Source: Sphingomonadaceae bacterium (lineage in GTDB: Bacteria; Pseudomonadota; Alphaproteobacteria; Sphingomonadales; Sphingomonadaceae). From it: a DNA stretch of 14,798 nucleotides. Positions 1 through 8,484 of the stretch are shown here, in pieces. Numbering within the stretch: the first letter of the stretch is position 1; the number at the start of each line of letters is the position of its first letter. Below the pieces are notes generated by a model. That model searched no databases. It worked only from the letters and a program-made list of their open reading frames with translations, and was not told where the DNA came from. Both the position numbers and the translations under genes were made by a program. Location: NCBI GenBank assembly GCA_947442095.1, contig CANEVG010000036.1, positions 1 through 14,798 on the forward strand, read 5' to 3'.

Positions 1-734
1 AAGCCGATGACCAGCAGGCGGCCGCCGAACGCAGTGTAGCGGCACGCCTCGTCGAACATGTCGCCGCCGACGGGATCATAGACCAAATCGGCCCCGCGCC
101 CGCTCGTCAGCGCCAGTATCTGCTCGCGCAAGCCCGTGGGACCAGCTAGCACATGACCCGGCGCATAGAGCCGGGCAATCGCCTCGCGCTTCTCGGCGCT
201 TGAGGCTACCGCGATGACCTTGAGCCCCAGCGCCCTGCCCAGATCGACCGCCGCCAGCCCCACGCCGCCCGCAGCGCCATGCACCACGAGGGTCTCGCCC
301 GCCTCGGCCCGGCCAATGCGGGCTATGGCCGTCCACGCGGTGATATAGGCGGCACGGAGGGCCGCGCCTTCGGCATAGGACATCGCACCGGGCAGCGGCA
401 GCAGGGCTGCGTCAGCAAAGGCACCATATTGCACTGCCGCGCCGGTCATGGTGGCGACAATCACGCGTTCGCCCGGCTTCCAGCGGCTGCCCTCGCCCGC
501 CGCGATTACTTCGCCTGCGGCTTCCATGCCGGGCACGAACGGCAGTGCGGGCTTCGCCTGATAGAGCCCCTCGGTCATCAGCAGATCGGGAAAGCCCAGC
601 GCCGCCGCCTCGATCCGCACCAAGGCCTGCCCCGGCCCCGCATTCGGCATGGGCCGCTTGGTCAGCGCGAGGCCCGCAAGATCAGGGGCGAGCGCCTGCA
701 CCTCAAGCGCGCACATCGTTGGTGTCTGGCTCAT
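1..734 (-). CDS. NAD(P)H:quinone oxidoreductase-type MDR protein (3' end cut by window edge)
   Basis: About 244 N-terminal residues are visible of a family that usually has about 325. The GroES-like N-terminal domain (residues about 10-120) holds GFPDLLMTEGLY (47-58) and FVPGMEAAGEV (66-76), typical of the zinc-independent quinone oxidoreductase branch of medium-chain dehydrogenases/reductases. The Rossmann domain follows, with the dinucleotide-binding glycine motif HGAAGGVG at 152-159 and the AAYITAWTAI segment before it. No cluster of structural-zinc cysteines is visible, which fits the zinc-less branch. Such enzymes reduce quinones or enones with NADPH in the cytoplasm; the exact substrate cannot be told from sequence. 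The ATG at 732-734 is chosen because a good Shine-Dalgarno lies 9 bases upstream; Met7 is a weaker alternative. It is transcribed away from the glycogen operon and is probably functionally unrelated. Confidence 0.9.
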   Translation of the reverse strand, partial: MSQTPTMCALEVQALAPDLAGLALTKRPMPNAGPGQALVRIEAAALGFPDLLMTEGLYQAKPALPFVPGMEAAGEVIAAGEGSRWKPGERVIVATMTGAAVQYGAFADAALLPLPGAMSYAEGAALRAAYITAWTAIARIGRAEAGETLVVHGAAGGVGLAAVDLGRALGLKVIAVASSAEKREAIARLYAPGHVLAGPTGLREQILALTSGRGADLVYDPVGGDMFDEACRYTAFGGRLLVIG

Positions 735-743
735 CTGCGGTTG

Positions 744-750
744 TCCTCCC
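744..750 (-). promoter_or_regulatory. Ribosome binding site of the quinone oxidoreductase gene
   Basis: On the minus strand this reads GGGAGGA, nine bases before the ATG at 734. It is the strongest Shine-Dalgarno seen in the window and supports that start over the internal Met7. Confidence 0.7.
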
Positions 751-889
751 GCCGACGAGTCTAGCCGCTCGATGTACGCGCCGTCGAGTGGCCCTTATGC
801 TGCAGTCGTCATGCAGCTTGCGCCCGCACGTGCAACTGCTTGATCCTATCGAGCGACCGGACGCTGCAATCGTATTCAACATTCGCCGT

Positions 890-945
890 CATTTGCGACG
901 CCTTCCAATATCATAATAATATCATATATTTGCTTAAAATACCTG
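890..945. promoter_or_regulatory. AT-rich putative promoter/operator island between the quinone oxidoreductase gene and glgP
   Basis: This is the only strongly AT-rich stretch in the divergent gap 735-1108. Two perfect copies of AATATCAT lie at 907-914 and 918-925, with starts 11 bp apart (about one helical turn). Plus-strand promoter-like hexamers can be drawn: TTGCGA at 893-898 with TAATAT at 917-922 (18-bp spacer), or TATATT at 925-930. All are imperfect matches to the sigma-70 consensus. If either is used, glgP has an untranslated leader of about 170 bases. The phased repeat could be an operator for the operon, the minus-strand gene or both. The rest of the gap shows no gene and no convincing riboswitch or terminator. 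The location is seen in the sequence; the regulatory role is inferred. Confidence 0.4.
907..925. repeat. Two direct copies of AATATCAT, 11 bp apart
   Basis: Copies at 907-914 and 918-925 are separated by AAT. The repeat sits inside the AT-rich island upstream of glgP. Two sites on the same face of the helix would suit a regulator binding cooperatively. No matching consensus is known to me. Confidence 0.75.
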
Positions 946-1094
946 AGATCGCCTTCCGACAAAGCGCCAGTGGCCGCTTGCCGCAGCCGCCGGGAGTGGC
1001 TTAGGCTGGCAGTTCGCGAGCCGGGAGAGGCCGGAGAAGTTCAGGTGTGTAGGCGGCGGAGCGGCAAATTCGCCCTCGCCCGCGCGCCCAGCAA

Positions 1095-1100
1095 GTGGAG
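1095..1100 (+). promoter_or_regulatory. Ribosome binding site of glgP, deciding a GTG start
   Basis: GTGGAG ends eight bases before the GTG at 1109. An in-frame stop TAA at 1103-1105 rules out any earlier start. The next in-frame ATG (1178, residue 24) lacks a comparable site. Confidence 0.6.
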
Positions 1101-1108
1101 TGTAATCC

Positions 1109-3568
1109 GTGCGCCTCGACAATCCAGATAAGGCACTGGCAGACCCGCCAGCCAAAACGGCTGCCCCGTCCGCCGCTATGGACGCCCATATCCTCGATGT
1201 GCTGCACCACCGCGTGGGCAAAGATGTGCATTCCGCCACGCCGCACGACTGGTTCACCGCCACCGTGCTCGCGCTGCGCGACAAGATCATCGACCAGTGG
1301 ATGGAATCGACCCACCGCACGTATAAAGCGGCGGGCAAGCGGGTCTATTACCTCAGCCTCGAATTCCTGATCGGCCGCCTGCTGCGCGATGCGCTGTCGA
1401 ACATGGGGCTGACGCGCGAGATGGAAAAGGCGCTGCGCAGCTATGGCTTCGATCTTGCCGCGATCGAGGATCTGGAACCGGATGCGGCGCTTGGCAATGG
1501 CGGGCTCGGGCGGCTGGCGGCCTGTTTCATGGAAAGCCTCGCCAGCCTCGATATCCCGGCGTACGGCTACGGCATCCGCTATGTGAACGGCATGTTCCGC
1601 CAGCGCATCGACGATGGCTGGCAGGTCGAGCTTCCCGAAACCTGGCTGAGCCACGGCAACCCCTGGGAATTCGACCGCCGCGAAAGCGCCTACCGCATCG
1701 GCTTCGGCGGCGAAGTGGTCGATCAAGGCGACGGCGTGGCGTGGATTCCGGCCGAGCAGGTTGAAGCCAGCGCAGTCGATACGCCCGTGGTCGGCTGGCG
1801 CGGCAAGCGGGTCAACACGCTCCGGCTGTGGACTGCCAGCGCGCTCGATCCGATCCGGCTCGAGGCCTTCAACGCGGGCGACTACACCGGCGCGCTGGCC
1901 GAAGAAGTGCGCGCCGAAAGCCTTGTGCGCGTGCTCTATCCGGCGGATTCCAGCTTGGCGGGCCAAGAACTCAGACTGCGGCAGGAGTATTTCTTCACGT
2001 CGGCGTCGATCCAGGACATCGTGCGCCGACACCTCCAGACCAATCCAGATCTCACCAACTTGCCCGAGAAAGCCGCGATCCAGCTCAACGACACGCACCC
2101 TGCGGTTGCGGTTGCGGAGATCATGCGGCTGCTGGTAGATGTCCATGGCGTAGAGTTCAACGAGGCTTGGGACATCACCCGCCGCACCGTGGGCTATACC
2201 AACCACACCCTGCTGCCCGAGGCGCTGGAATCCTGGCCGCTGCCGCTGTTCGAGCGACTGCTGCCGCGCCACATGCAGATCATCTACGCGATCAACAGCC
2301 GGGTGCTGCGCGAAGCCCGCAAGGCCGGTTTGGACAGCCGCGCGATTTCGTCAATCAGCCTGATCGACGAAGGCGGCGAACGCCGGGTACGCATGGCCAA
2401 TCTGGCATTCGTCGGCGCACACAGCGTGAACGGGGTCGCCGCGCTCCACACCGATCTGATGAAATCGACAGTCTTTTCAGACCTTCACGCGCTGTACCCG
2501 ACACGGATCAACAACAAGACCAACGGTGTCACCCCGCGCCGCTGGTTGCAACAATGCAATCCCGGGCTCGTCAGCGTGATCACCGATGCCATCGGGCCGG
2601 CGTTCCTCGATGATGCAGAGCAGCTGTCCGAGCTGGCCGCCTTCGCGGATGACGCCGCGTTCGGCGAGCGGATTGCCGAGGTGAAGCGCGCCAACAAGGT
2701 CGCGCTGGCGAACTATGTGCGCAAAACGCAAGGCGTGCGGCTCGATCCCGATGCGCTGTTCGATGTGCAGATCAAGCGCATCCACGAATACAAGCGCCAG
2801 CTGCTCAACCTGATCGAGACGGTCGCGCTCTACGACCAGATCCGCAGCCATCCTGAGCGCGACTGGGTGCCGCGCGTGAAGATCTTCGGCGGCAAGGCAG
2901 CGTCGAGCTATCACAACGCCAAACTCATCATCAAACTGGCGAGCGACATTGCGCGGCGTGTGAATGCTGATCCTTCGGTAGGCGGACTGCTCAAGGTCGT
3001 TTTCATGCCCAATTACAATGTCTCGAAGGCTGAGCGGATCATTCCTGCCGCAGATCTTTCCGAGCAGATCAGCACTGCGGGCATGGAGGCCTCGGGCACG
3101 GGCAACATGAAGTTCGCGCTCAACGGCGCGCTCACGATCGGCACGCTTGATGGCGCAAATGTTGAGATCAAGGACCGCGTGGGCGACGACAATATCGTGA
3201 TCTTCGGCCTGACCGCTGACGAAGTCGCAGCGCAGCGCGCGGGCGGCTATAATCCGCGTGCCATGATCGAGGGCTCACGGGAATTGCAGCAGGCGATCTC
3301 GGCCATCGCCACAGGCGTGTTCTCGCCCGATGATCCGCACCGCTATGAAGGCCTAATGGGCGGGATCTACGACAGCGACTGGTTCATGGTCGCCGCCGAT
3401 TTCGATGCCTATCACGCGGCGCAGCGCCATGTGGACCGCTTGTGGCAAGACCAGGCCGGATGGCGTGCCAAGGCAATCCGCAACATCGCCAATGTCGGCT
3501 GGTTCTCTTCCGACCGCACGATCAGCGAATATGCCCGCGATATCTGGGGAGCCAGTCCGACATCATGA
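1109..3568 (+). CDS. glgP: Glycogen/starch/alpha-glucan phosphorylase
   Basis: Releases glucose-1-phosphate from the non-reducing ends of glycogen with inorganic phosphate, using pyridoxal phosphate as cofactor; it acts in the cytoplasm. The 819 residues match the family length (E. coli GlgP is 815) and the GT35 fold is present from end to end. Recognisable blocks are VYYLSLEFLIGR (about residue 86), NGGLGRLAACFMESLA, QLNDTHPA, the NNKTNGVTPRRWL block, IKRIHEYKRQLLN, and EASGTGNMKFALNGALTIGTLDGAN, whose Lys668 is the expected Schiff-base lysine for PLP. The start is GTG at 1109, because an in-frame TAA lies at 1103-1105 and a GGAG lies eight bases upstream. It is the first gene of the glycogen operon, so the degrading enzyme is nearest the putative promoter. 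Its TGA (3566-3568) overlaps an ATG that opens a five-codon mini-ORF before glgB. Confidence 0.96.
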   Translation: MRLDNPDKALADPPAKTAAPSAAMDAHILDVLHHRVGKDVHSATPHDWFTATVLALRDKIIDQWMESTHRTYKAAGKRVYYLSLEFLIGRLLRDALSNMGLTREMEKALRSYGFDLAAIEDLEPDAALGNGGLGRLAACFMESLASLDIPAYGYGIRYVNGMFRQRIDDGWQVELPETWLSHGNPWEFDRRESAYRIGFGGEVVDQGDGVAWIPAEQVEASAVDTPVVGWRGKRVNTLRLWTASALDPIRLEAFNAGDYTGALAEEVRAESLVRVLYPADSSLAGQELRLRQEYFFTSASIQDIVRRHLQTNPDLTNLPEKAAIQLNDTHPAVAVAEIMRLLVDVHGVEFNEAWDITRRTVGYTNHTLLPEALESWPLPLFERLLPRHMQIIYAINSRVLREARKAGLDSRAISSISLIDEGGERRVRMANLAFVGAHSVNGVAALHTDLMKSTVFSDLHALYPTRINNKTNGVTPRRWLQQCNPGLVSVITDAIGPAFLDDAEQLSELAAFADDAAFGERIAEVKRANKVALANYVRKTQGVRLDPDALFDVQIKRIHEYKRQLLNLIETVALYDQIRSHPERDWVPRVKIFGGKAASSYHNAKLIIKLASDIARRVNADPSVGGLLKVVFMPNYNVSKAERIIPAADLSEQISTAGMEASGTGNMKFALNGALTIGTLDGANVEIKDRVGDDNIVIFGLTADEVAAQRAGGYNPRAMIEGSRELQQAISAIATGVFSPDDPHRYEGLMGGIYDSDWFMVAADFDAYHAAQRHVDRLWQDQAGWRAKAIRNIANVGWFSSDRTISEYARDIWGASPTS

Positions 3569-3582
3569 ACCCGGCCTCATGA
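3565..3582 (+). other. Five-codon mini-ORF bridging glgP and glgB
   Basis: ATG at 3565-3567 overlaps the glgP TGA (3566-3568). The frame reads M-N-P-A-S and ends in TGA at 3580-3582, which overlaps the glgB ATG (3579-3581). Two ATGA tetranucleotides therefore lie 14 bp apart. This may hand terminating ribosomes from glgP to glgB, or it may be chance. The peptide itself is unlikely to have a function. Confidence 0.35.
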
Positions 3583-5750
3583 AACCATCCCAGAGCGCCC
3601 TCGAAGCTTTGCTCGCGGGGACGCATGCCGATCCGTTTGCGCTGCTTGGCATCCATGAGGGACCAGAGGGCGCGTTTGCCCGCGCTGTTCTGCAGGGGGC
3701 GGAGACGGCGGATGCGCATTCGCTTGGCGGCAAAGCGCTGGGCAGATTGACGCGGGTCAACCCGCGCGGATTGTTCGAAGGCTTGGTCAAGGGGCCGCGC
3801 CAGCCGGTGAAATACCGCTGCACGGCGGCGGGCCACGAATGGTGGGTGACCGATGCCTATTCGTTCGGCCCTGTGCTGGGGCCGACCGACGATTTCCTGA
3901 TCAACGAAGGCACGCACCTGCGTCTGTTTGACAAGTTCGGCGCGCATCTGATTGATCATGAAGGCGCGCAGGGGGTGCACTTCGCGGTCTGGGCGCCCAA
4001 TGCCGAGCTGGCTTCGGTCGTCGGCGATTTCAACGATTGGGACGCCGCGCGCCATCCCATGCGCCGCCGCGCCGACATTGGCGCTTGGGAAGTGTTCGTG
4101 CCCGATATCACGCCAGGCTGCGCCTACAAGTACCGGATCATCGGCCCCGGCGGTGTGGTCCGGCCCTTGAAGGCCGATCCATTCGCCTTCCGTTCCGAAC
4201 TGCGCCCCGCGACAGCCAGCGTGGTCGCCGCGCCGGATGCGCATGTCTGGGGCGATACTGCGCACCGCGCGCACTGGGCCAGCACGGACGCGCGGCGTGA
4301 GCCGATCGCGATTTATGAAGTTCACCCCGGCTCATGGCAGAAACCCGAGGCCCGTGAGTTCTATTCATGGGACGAACTAGCCGACCGGCTGATCCCCTAT
4401 GTCGTCGACATGGGCTTCACCCATATCGAATTCCTGCCCGTCTCCGAGCATCCCTATGACCCGAGCTGGGGCTATCAGACCACCGGCCTTTTCGCCCCTT
4501 CCGCCCGTTTCGGCGAACCCGAGGGCTTTGCCCGCTTCGTCGACGGTGCGCACCGCGCCGGGATCTGCGTGCTAATCGATTGGGTGCCGGCGCATTTCCC
4601 GGTCGACACCCACGGCCTTGCGCAGTTCGACGGCACACACCTCTATGAACACGCCGATCCGCGCCTTGGCTTCCATCCCGATTGGCAGACCGCGATCTAC
4701 AATTTCGGGCGCCGCGAAGTTGCGAGTTTCCTGGTCAACAACGCGCTGTTCTGGGCCGAACGTTACCACGTCGACGGCTTGCGCGTCGATGCGGTCGCCT
4801 CAATGCTCTACCGGGATTACTCGCGCGAGGCTGGAGAATGGATCCCCAATGCCGAAGGCGGCCGCGAGAACTGGGAAGCGGTGGAATTTCTGCAGGCGAT
4901 GAACCGCGCGGTCTATGCCAGCCATGCCGGTTTCATCACCGTGGCAGAGGAATCGACCAGCTGGCCCGGCGTCACCTTGCCCACCGATGCTGCAGGCCCC
5001 GCACGCGGCGGGCTCGGCTTCGGCTTCAAGTGGAACATGGGTTTCATGCACGATACGCTAGCCTATATGGCACGCGATCCCGTGCATCGCCGCCACCATC
5101 ATGACGAGATAACCTTCGGCCTGATGTATGCCTTCAGCGAGAACTTCGTCCTGCCGTTGAGCCATGACGAGGTGGTCCACGGCAAAGGCTCGCTGCTGGG
5201 CAAGATGAGCGGCGACCCCTGGCAAAAATTTGCAAACTTGCGGGCCTATTATGGGCTGATGTGGGGCTATCCGGGCAAGAAGCTGCTGTTCATGGGGCAG
5301 GAGTTTGCGCAAGGGCACGAATGGAGCGAAGTGCGCGGGCTTGACTGGGAGCAGCTCGATCTACCCCAGCACGCGGGTGTTCAGCGCTGGGTGCGCGATC
5401 TCAACACCGCCTACCGCACACTGCCCGCACTCCACGCGCGGGATTGCGAGCCAGAAGGGTTCGGCTGGCTGGTGGTGGATGATGCGCTGGCCTCGGTCTT
5501 CGCTTGGCGGCGGGACGCTCCGGACGCGGCGACCGTGGTGGTCGTCAGCAACATGACGCCCACCCTCCACACGCACTATCGCCTGCCCATGCCGCATGAT
5601 GGTGTGTGGCGCGAGGCGCTGAACAGTGACGCTAGCGTGTATGGCGGATCGGGCCAAGGCAATCTGGGGCAGATTGAGGCGAAGGACCGTGCGGCAATGG
5701 TCGTGCTGCCGCCACTGGCCACGCTGATGTTCGTGTTCGAAGGGCACTGA
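3579..5750 (+). CDS. glgB: 1,4-alpha-glucan branching enzyme
   Basis: Cuts an alpha-1,4 glucan chain and re-attaches the segment through an alpha-1,6 bond, making the branch points of glycogen. The protein has 723 residues (E. coli GlgB has 728). It has the N1 domain (about residues 5-115), the CBM48 domain starting at GVHFAVWAPNAELASVVGDFNDW (about 130-215), a GH13_9 barrel and a C-terminal beta domain (about 610-723). The catalytic nucleophile is Asp404 in DGLRVDAVASM, the acid/base is Glu457 in VAEEST, and Asp530 lies in LSHDEVVHG. The open frame extends upstream to 3405 inside glgP, but homology begins at MKPSQSALEALLAGTHADPFALLG, so the ATG at 3579 is chosen. That ATG lies 10 bases after the glgP stop and has no clear Shine-Dalgarno, so translation probably depends on coupling. 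Confidence 0.96.
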   Translation: MKPSQSALEALLAGTHADPFALLGIHEGPEGAFARAVLQGAETADAHSLGGKALGRLTRVNPRGLFEGLVKGPRQPVKYRCTAAGHEWWVTDAYSFGPVLGPTDDFLINEGTHLRLFDKFGAHLIDHEGAQGVHFAVWAPNAELASVVGDFNDWDAARHPMRRRADIGAWEVFVPDITPGCAYKYRIIGPGGVVRPLKADPFAFRSELRPATASVVAAPDAHVWGDTAHRAHWASTDARREPIAIYEVHPGSWQKPEAREFYSWDELADRLIPYVVDMGFTHIEFLPVSEHPYDPSWGYQTTGLFAPSARFGEPEGFARFVDGAHRAGICVLIDWVPAHFPVDTHGLAQFDGTHLYEHADPRLGFHPDWQTAIYNFGRREVASFLVNNALFWAERYHVDGLRVDAVASMLYRDYSREAGEWIPNAEGGRENWEAVEFLQAMNRAVYASHAGFITVAEESTSWPGVTLPTDAAGPARGGLGFGFKWNMGFMHDTLAYMARDPVHRRHHHDEITFGLMYAFSENFVLPLSHDEVVHGKGSLLGKMSGDPWQKFANLRAYYGLMWGYPGKKLLFMGQEFAQGHEWSEVRGLDWEQLDLPQHAGVQRWVRDLNTAYRTLPALHARDCEPEGFGWLVVDDALASVFAWRRDAPDAATVVVVSNMTPTLHTHYRLPMPHDGVWREALNSDASVYGGSGQGNLGQIEAKDRAAMVVLPPLATLMFVFEGH

Positions 5751-5765
5751 AGACACAAAATGGGC

Positions 5766-5774
5766 GGAGAGAGG
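5766..5774 (+). promoter_or_regulatory. Ribosome binding site of glgC
   Basis: GGAGAG at 5766-5771 runs into GAGG at 5771-5774, just before the ATG at 5777. It lies in the 26-bp gap after glgB, the only gap in the operon longer than about 10 bp, so glgC probably recruits ribosomes independently. Confidence 0.6.
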
Positions 5775-5776
5775 GC

Positions 5777-7036
5777 ATGAGAAAGACATACGGGCAGCCA
5801 CTGGCGCGCGATGCGATGGCCTATGTTCTGGCAGGAGGGCGCGGCAGCCGCCTGTGGGAACTTACCGACAACCGCGCCAAGCCAGCGGTCTATTTCGGCG
5901 GCGTCAGCCGGATCATCGACTTCGCGCTTTCGAACGCGATCAATTCGGGCATTCGCCGCATCGGCGTAGCCACGCAGTACAAGGCGCATTCGCTTATCCG
6001 CCACATGCAGCGCGCATGGAACTTCATGCGCCCCGAACGCAACGAGAGCTTTGATATCCTGCCCGCCTCGCAGCGCATTTCGGAAGCGCACTGGTATGAA
6101 GGCACGGCCGATGCGGTGTTCCAAAACATCGACATCATCGAGAGCCACGCACCGAAATACATGGTCATCCTTGCAGGCGATCATATCTACAAGATGGACT
6201 ACGAGCTCATGCTCCAGCAGCATGTGCAGACCGGCGCGGACGTGACGATCGGCTGCCTTGTGGTGCCATGCGAAGAGGCCAAGGGCTTTGGTGTGATGGC
6301 GGTGGACGCAAACAGCGTGATCACCGATTTCGTCGAGAAGCCTGAGATTCCGCCTTCCATCCCCGGCGCCCCGGACAATTCGCTCGCCTCGATGGGCATC
6401 TATGTGTTCGACACCAAGTTCCTGTTCGAACAGCTGCGCCGCGATGCCGAGGACCCCAATTCCACGCGCGATTTCGGCAAGGACATCATCCCCTACATCG
6501 TCGAGCACGGCAAGGCGGTGGCGCACCGCTTTACCGACAGTTGCATCCGCGCGGCCGAGGAAATCGGCGAATACTGGCGCGATGTCGGCACCGTGGATGC
6601 CTATTTCGAGGCCAACCTCGATCTGACCGACGTAGTCCCCAAGCTCAACATGTACGACCGTGACTGGCCGATCTGGACCGACCAGGTGGTGGCGGCCCCG
6701 GCCAAGTTCGTCCACGATCAGGATGGGCGGCGCGGCATGGCGATTTCCTCGCTTATCTCGCAGGATTGCATCGTCTCGGGCGCGCGGGCCAAGCGCAGCC
6801 TCCTGTTCACCGGGGTCAAGATGGGCTCGTTCTCCAGCGTCGATGAAGGCGTGATCCTGCCCTATTGCAACATCGGGCGCGGCGCGCGGCTCTCCCGCGT
6901 GATCCTCGATTCCGGTGTGCGCATTCCCGAAGGCCTGGTGGTGGGCGAAGACCCGGTGCTCGATGCCAAGCGCTTCCGCCGCACCGAGAACGGCGTGTGC
7001 CTGATCAACCGGGCGATGATCGAGCGGCTGAAATGA
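5777..7036 (+). CDS. glgC: Glucose-1-phosphate adenylyltransferase (ADP-glucose pyrophosphorylase)
   Basis: Makes ADP-glucose and pyrophosphate from ATP and glucose-1-phosphate, the committed step of bacterial glycogen synthesis. The 419 residues fit the family (Agrobacterium GlgC is about 420). The nucleotidyltransferase domain opens with VLAGGRGSRLWELTDNRAKPAVYFGG (about residues 17-42). Asp135 lies in AGDHIYKMDY, and Lys188 in VEKP corresponds to the glucose-1-P-binding lysine of E. coli. GTADAVFQN is also present. The C-terminal part, ending in LSRVILDSGVRIPEGLVVGEDP and CLINRAMI, is the left-handed beta-helix. Alphaproteobacterial homologues are typically activated by fructose-6-P and often pyruvate, rather than mainly by fructose-1,6-bisphosphate; this is family knowledge, not visible here. 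The ATG at 5777 has a good Shine-Dalgarno. The stop overlaps the glgA start (ATGA at 7033-7036). Confidence 0.96.
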   Translation: MRKTYGQPLARDAMAYVLAGGRGSRLWELTDNRAKPAVYFGGVSRIIDFALSNAINSGIRRIGVATQYKAHSLIRHMQRAWNFMRPERNESFDILPASQRISEAHWYEGTADAVFQNIDIIESHAPKYMVILAGDHIYKMDYELMLQQHVQTGADVTIGCLVVPCEEAKGFGVMAVDANSVITDFVEKPEIPPSIPGAPDNSLASMGIYVFDTKFLFEQLRRDAEDPNSTRDFGKDIIPYIVEHGKAVAHRFTDSCIRAAEEIGEYWRDVGTVDAYFEANLDLTDVVPKLNMYDRDWPIWTDQVVAAPAKFVHDQDGRRGMAISSLISQDCIVSGARAKRSLLFTGVKMGSFSSVDEGVILPYCNIGRGARLSRVILDSGVRIPEGLVVGEDPVLDAKRFRRTENGVCLINRAMIERLK

Positions 7037-8484
7037 CCCTGAAGGTCCTGTCCGTCGCTTCGGAGGCCGTGCCGCTGGTCAAGACCGGCGGGCTGGCCGA
7101 TGTGGTGGGCGCGCTACCGGGCGCGCTCGCGCCGAACGGCGTGGAGCTTACCACGCTGCTGCCGGGTTATCCCGCGGTACTGGCGGCGCTCGGCAAGAAG
7201 CCGAAGGTCTTGCACAAGTGGGAGAGCCTGCTGGGCGAACCGGCGCGGCTGCTGGCAGGCAAGCTGAGCGATCATCCGCTGCTTGTGCTTGATGCGCCGG
7301 GGCTCTTCGCGCGCGATGGCGGGCCTTACGGCGATGCCACCGGGCGCGACTGGCGCGACAACTGGAAGCGCTTTGCCGCCTTCGGCCGCGCGGCGGCAGA
7401 TGTGGCGGGCGGCGCGGTGAAAGGCCTCACCTTCGATCTCGTCCACGCGCACGATTGGCAGGCTGCTATGACGCTGGCCTATTTGCGCTTTGCCCCCACC
7501 GGCAGCACTCCGCCCTCGGTCATCACGATCCACAACATGGCGTTTCAGGGCCACTACGGCGCCGATGTGTTCGCAGGCCTCGATCTGCCGCCCCATGCCT
7601 TCGCGATCGACGGGGTGGAGTATCACGGCGGGGTCAGTTTCCTCAAAGCCGGGCTGGCCGCCGCCAGCAGGGTCACCACCGTCAGCCCGACTTATGCACG
7701 CGAGATCCGCGAGCCGGGCTTCGGCATGGGTCTTGAAGGCCTGATCCGCGGGCGTGAGGCGGATGTGAGCGGCATCGTCAATGGCATCGATCCAGTAGTA
7801 TGGAACCCCGCCGCCGATCCCGCCCTGCCGGCAACCTACACCATCAAGACCCTCGCGCGCCGCGCAGCCAATACGCTGGCGCTGGAGGCGGAGTTCGGCC
7901 TTCAGGCTGGCAGCGGCCCGTTGTTCGTAGTGATCAGCCGCCTGACCTGGCAGAAGGGCATGGACGTGCTGCTGGAGGCGGCGGACCACCTCGTCGGCAT
8001 CGGCGGGCGGCTGGCACTGCTCGGTTCGGGCGATGCGGCGCTGGAGAGCGGCTTCCACGCCGCCGCCGCCCGCCATCCCGGGCGGATTGCCGTGCGGATT
8101 GGCTATGACGAGGCGCTCTCGCACCGCATGCTTGGCGGAGGCGATTCGATCCTCGTGCCCAGCCGGTTCGAGCCTTGCGGCCTAACCCAGCTCTATGGCC
8201 TTGCCTATGGCTGCGTGCCCGTTGTTAGCCGCACCGGAGGGCTTGCCGATACGGTGATAGATGTCAATCTTGCCGCACGGCTGGCCGGCGTGGCAACGGG
8301 TGTCCAGTTCGACGGTGTGCGCTATAATACGCTCGCCGATGCGATCACCCGCACGGTCGGGCTGTTTGGCCAGCGCGAGACGTGGCGCGGCCTGCAGCGC
8401 GCGGGAATGAAGGCTGATTTCGCGTGGGAATGCAGCGGTCAGGCCTATGCCGATCTCTATGCCCGACTTGTGGAAGCATCATGA
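7033..8484 (+). CDS. glgA: Glycogen synthase (ADP-glucose type, GT5)
   Basis: Transfers glucose from ADP-glucose to the non-reducing end of a growing alpha-1,4 glucan. The protein has 483 residues (E. coli GlgA has 477). The N-terminal Rossmann domain carries the KTGGL motif at residues 17-21 (ADP-glucose binding) and VHAHDWQAAM with IHNMAFQG further on. The C-terminal domain has VISRLTWQKGMDVLLEA and SRFEPCGLTQLYGLAYGCVPV, in which Glu380 aligns with the E. coli Glu377 catalytic-site residue, followed by RTGGLADTV. The open frame extends upstream to 6865 inside glgC, but homology starts at the ATG at 7033. That ATG overlaps the glgC stop by four bases (ATGA) and has no clear Shine-Dalgarno, so translation is probably coupled. 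The gene is intact, with no missing motif. Confidence 0.96.
   Translation: MTLKVLSVASEAVPLVKTGGLADVVGALPGALAPNGVELTTLLPGYPAVLAALGKKPKVLHKWESLLGEPARLLAGKLSDHPLLVLDAPGLFARDGGPYGDATGRDWRDNWKRFAAFGRAAADVAGGAVKGLTFDLVHAHDWQAAMTLAYLRFAPTGSTPPSVITIHNMAFQGHYGADVFAGLDLPPHAFAIDGVEYHGGVSFLKAGLAAASRVTTVSPTYAREIREPGFGMGLEGLIRGREADVSGIVNGIDPVVWNPAADPALPATYTIKTLARRAANTLALEAEFGLQAGSGPLFVVISRLTWQKGMDVLLEAADHLVGIGGRLALLGSGDAALESGFHAAAARHPGRIAVRIGYDEALSHRMLGGGDSILVPSRFEPCGLTQLYGLAYGCVPVVSRTGGLADTVIDVNLAARLAGVATGVQFDGVRYNTLADAITRTVGLFGQRETWRGLQRAGMKADFAWECSGQAYADLYARLVEAS

Noticed and set aside
279..764. Plus-strand open frame opposite the quinone oxidoreductase
   Set aside because: The minus strand encodes a clear MDR protein with a good ribosome binding site; the plus-strand translation has no motif.
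946..1108. Possible riboswitch or attenuator in the glgP leader
   Set aside because: GC-rich sequence allows many weak pairings, but I see no known aptamer pattern and no terminator stem with a T-run.
1001..2272. Long minus-strand open frame (423 codons) over the glgP start region
   Set aside because: It lies antisense to a clear glycogen phosphorylase, and its translation has no recognisable domain; it follows from GC-rich codon bias.
3405..3578. Upstream in-frame extension of glgB by 58 codons
   Set aside because: It lies wholly within glgP coding sequence, and GlgB homology starts at the ATG at 3579.
5576..6715. Minus-strand open frame of 379 codons across the glgB/glgC junction
   Set aside because: Antisense to two conserved genes, with no recognisable motif; a shadow frame.
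7114..8124. Minus-strand open frame of 336 codons inside glgA
   Set aside because: Antisense to the intact GT5 catalytic domain, with no family resemblance.
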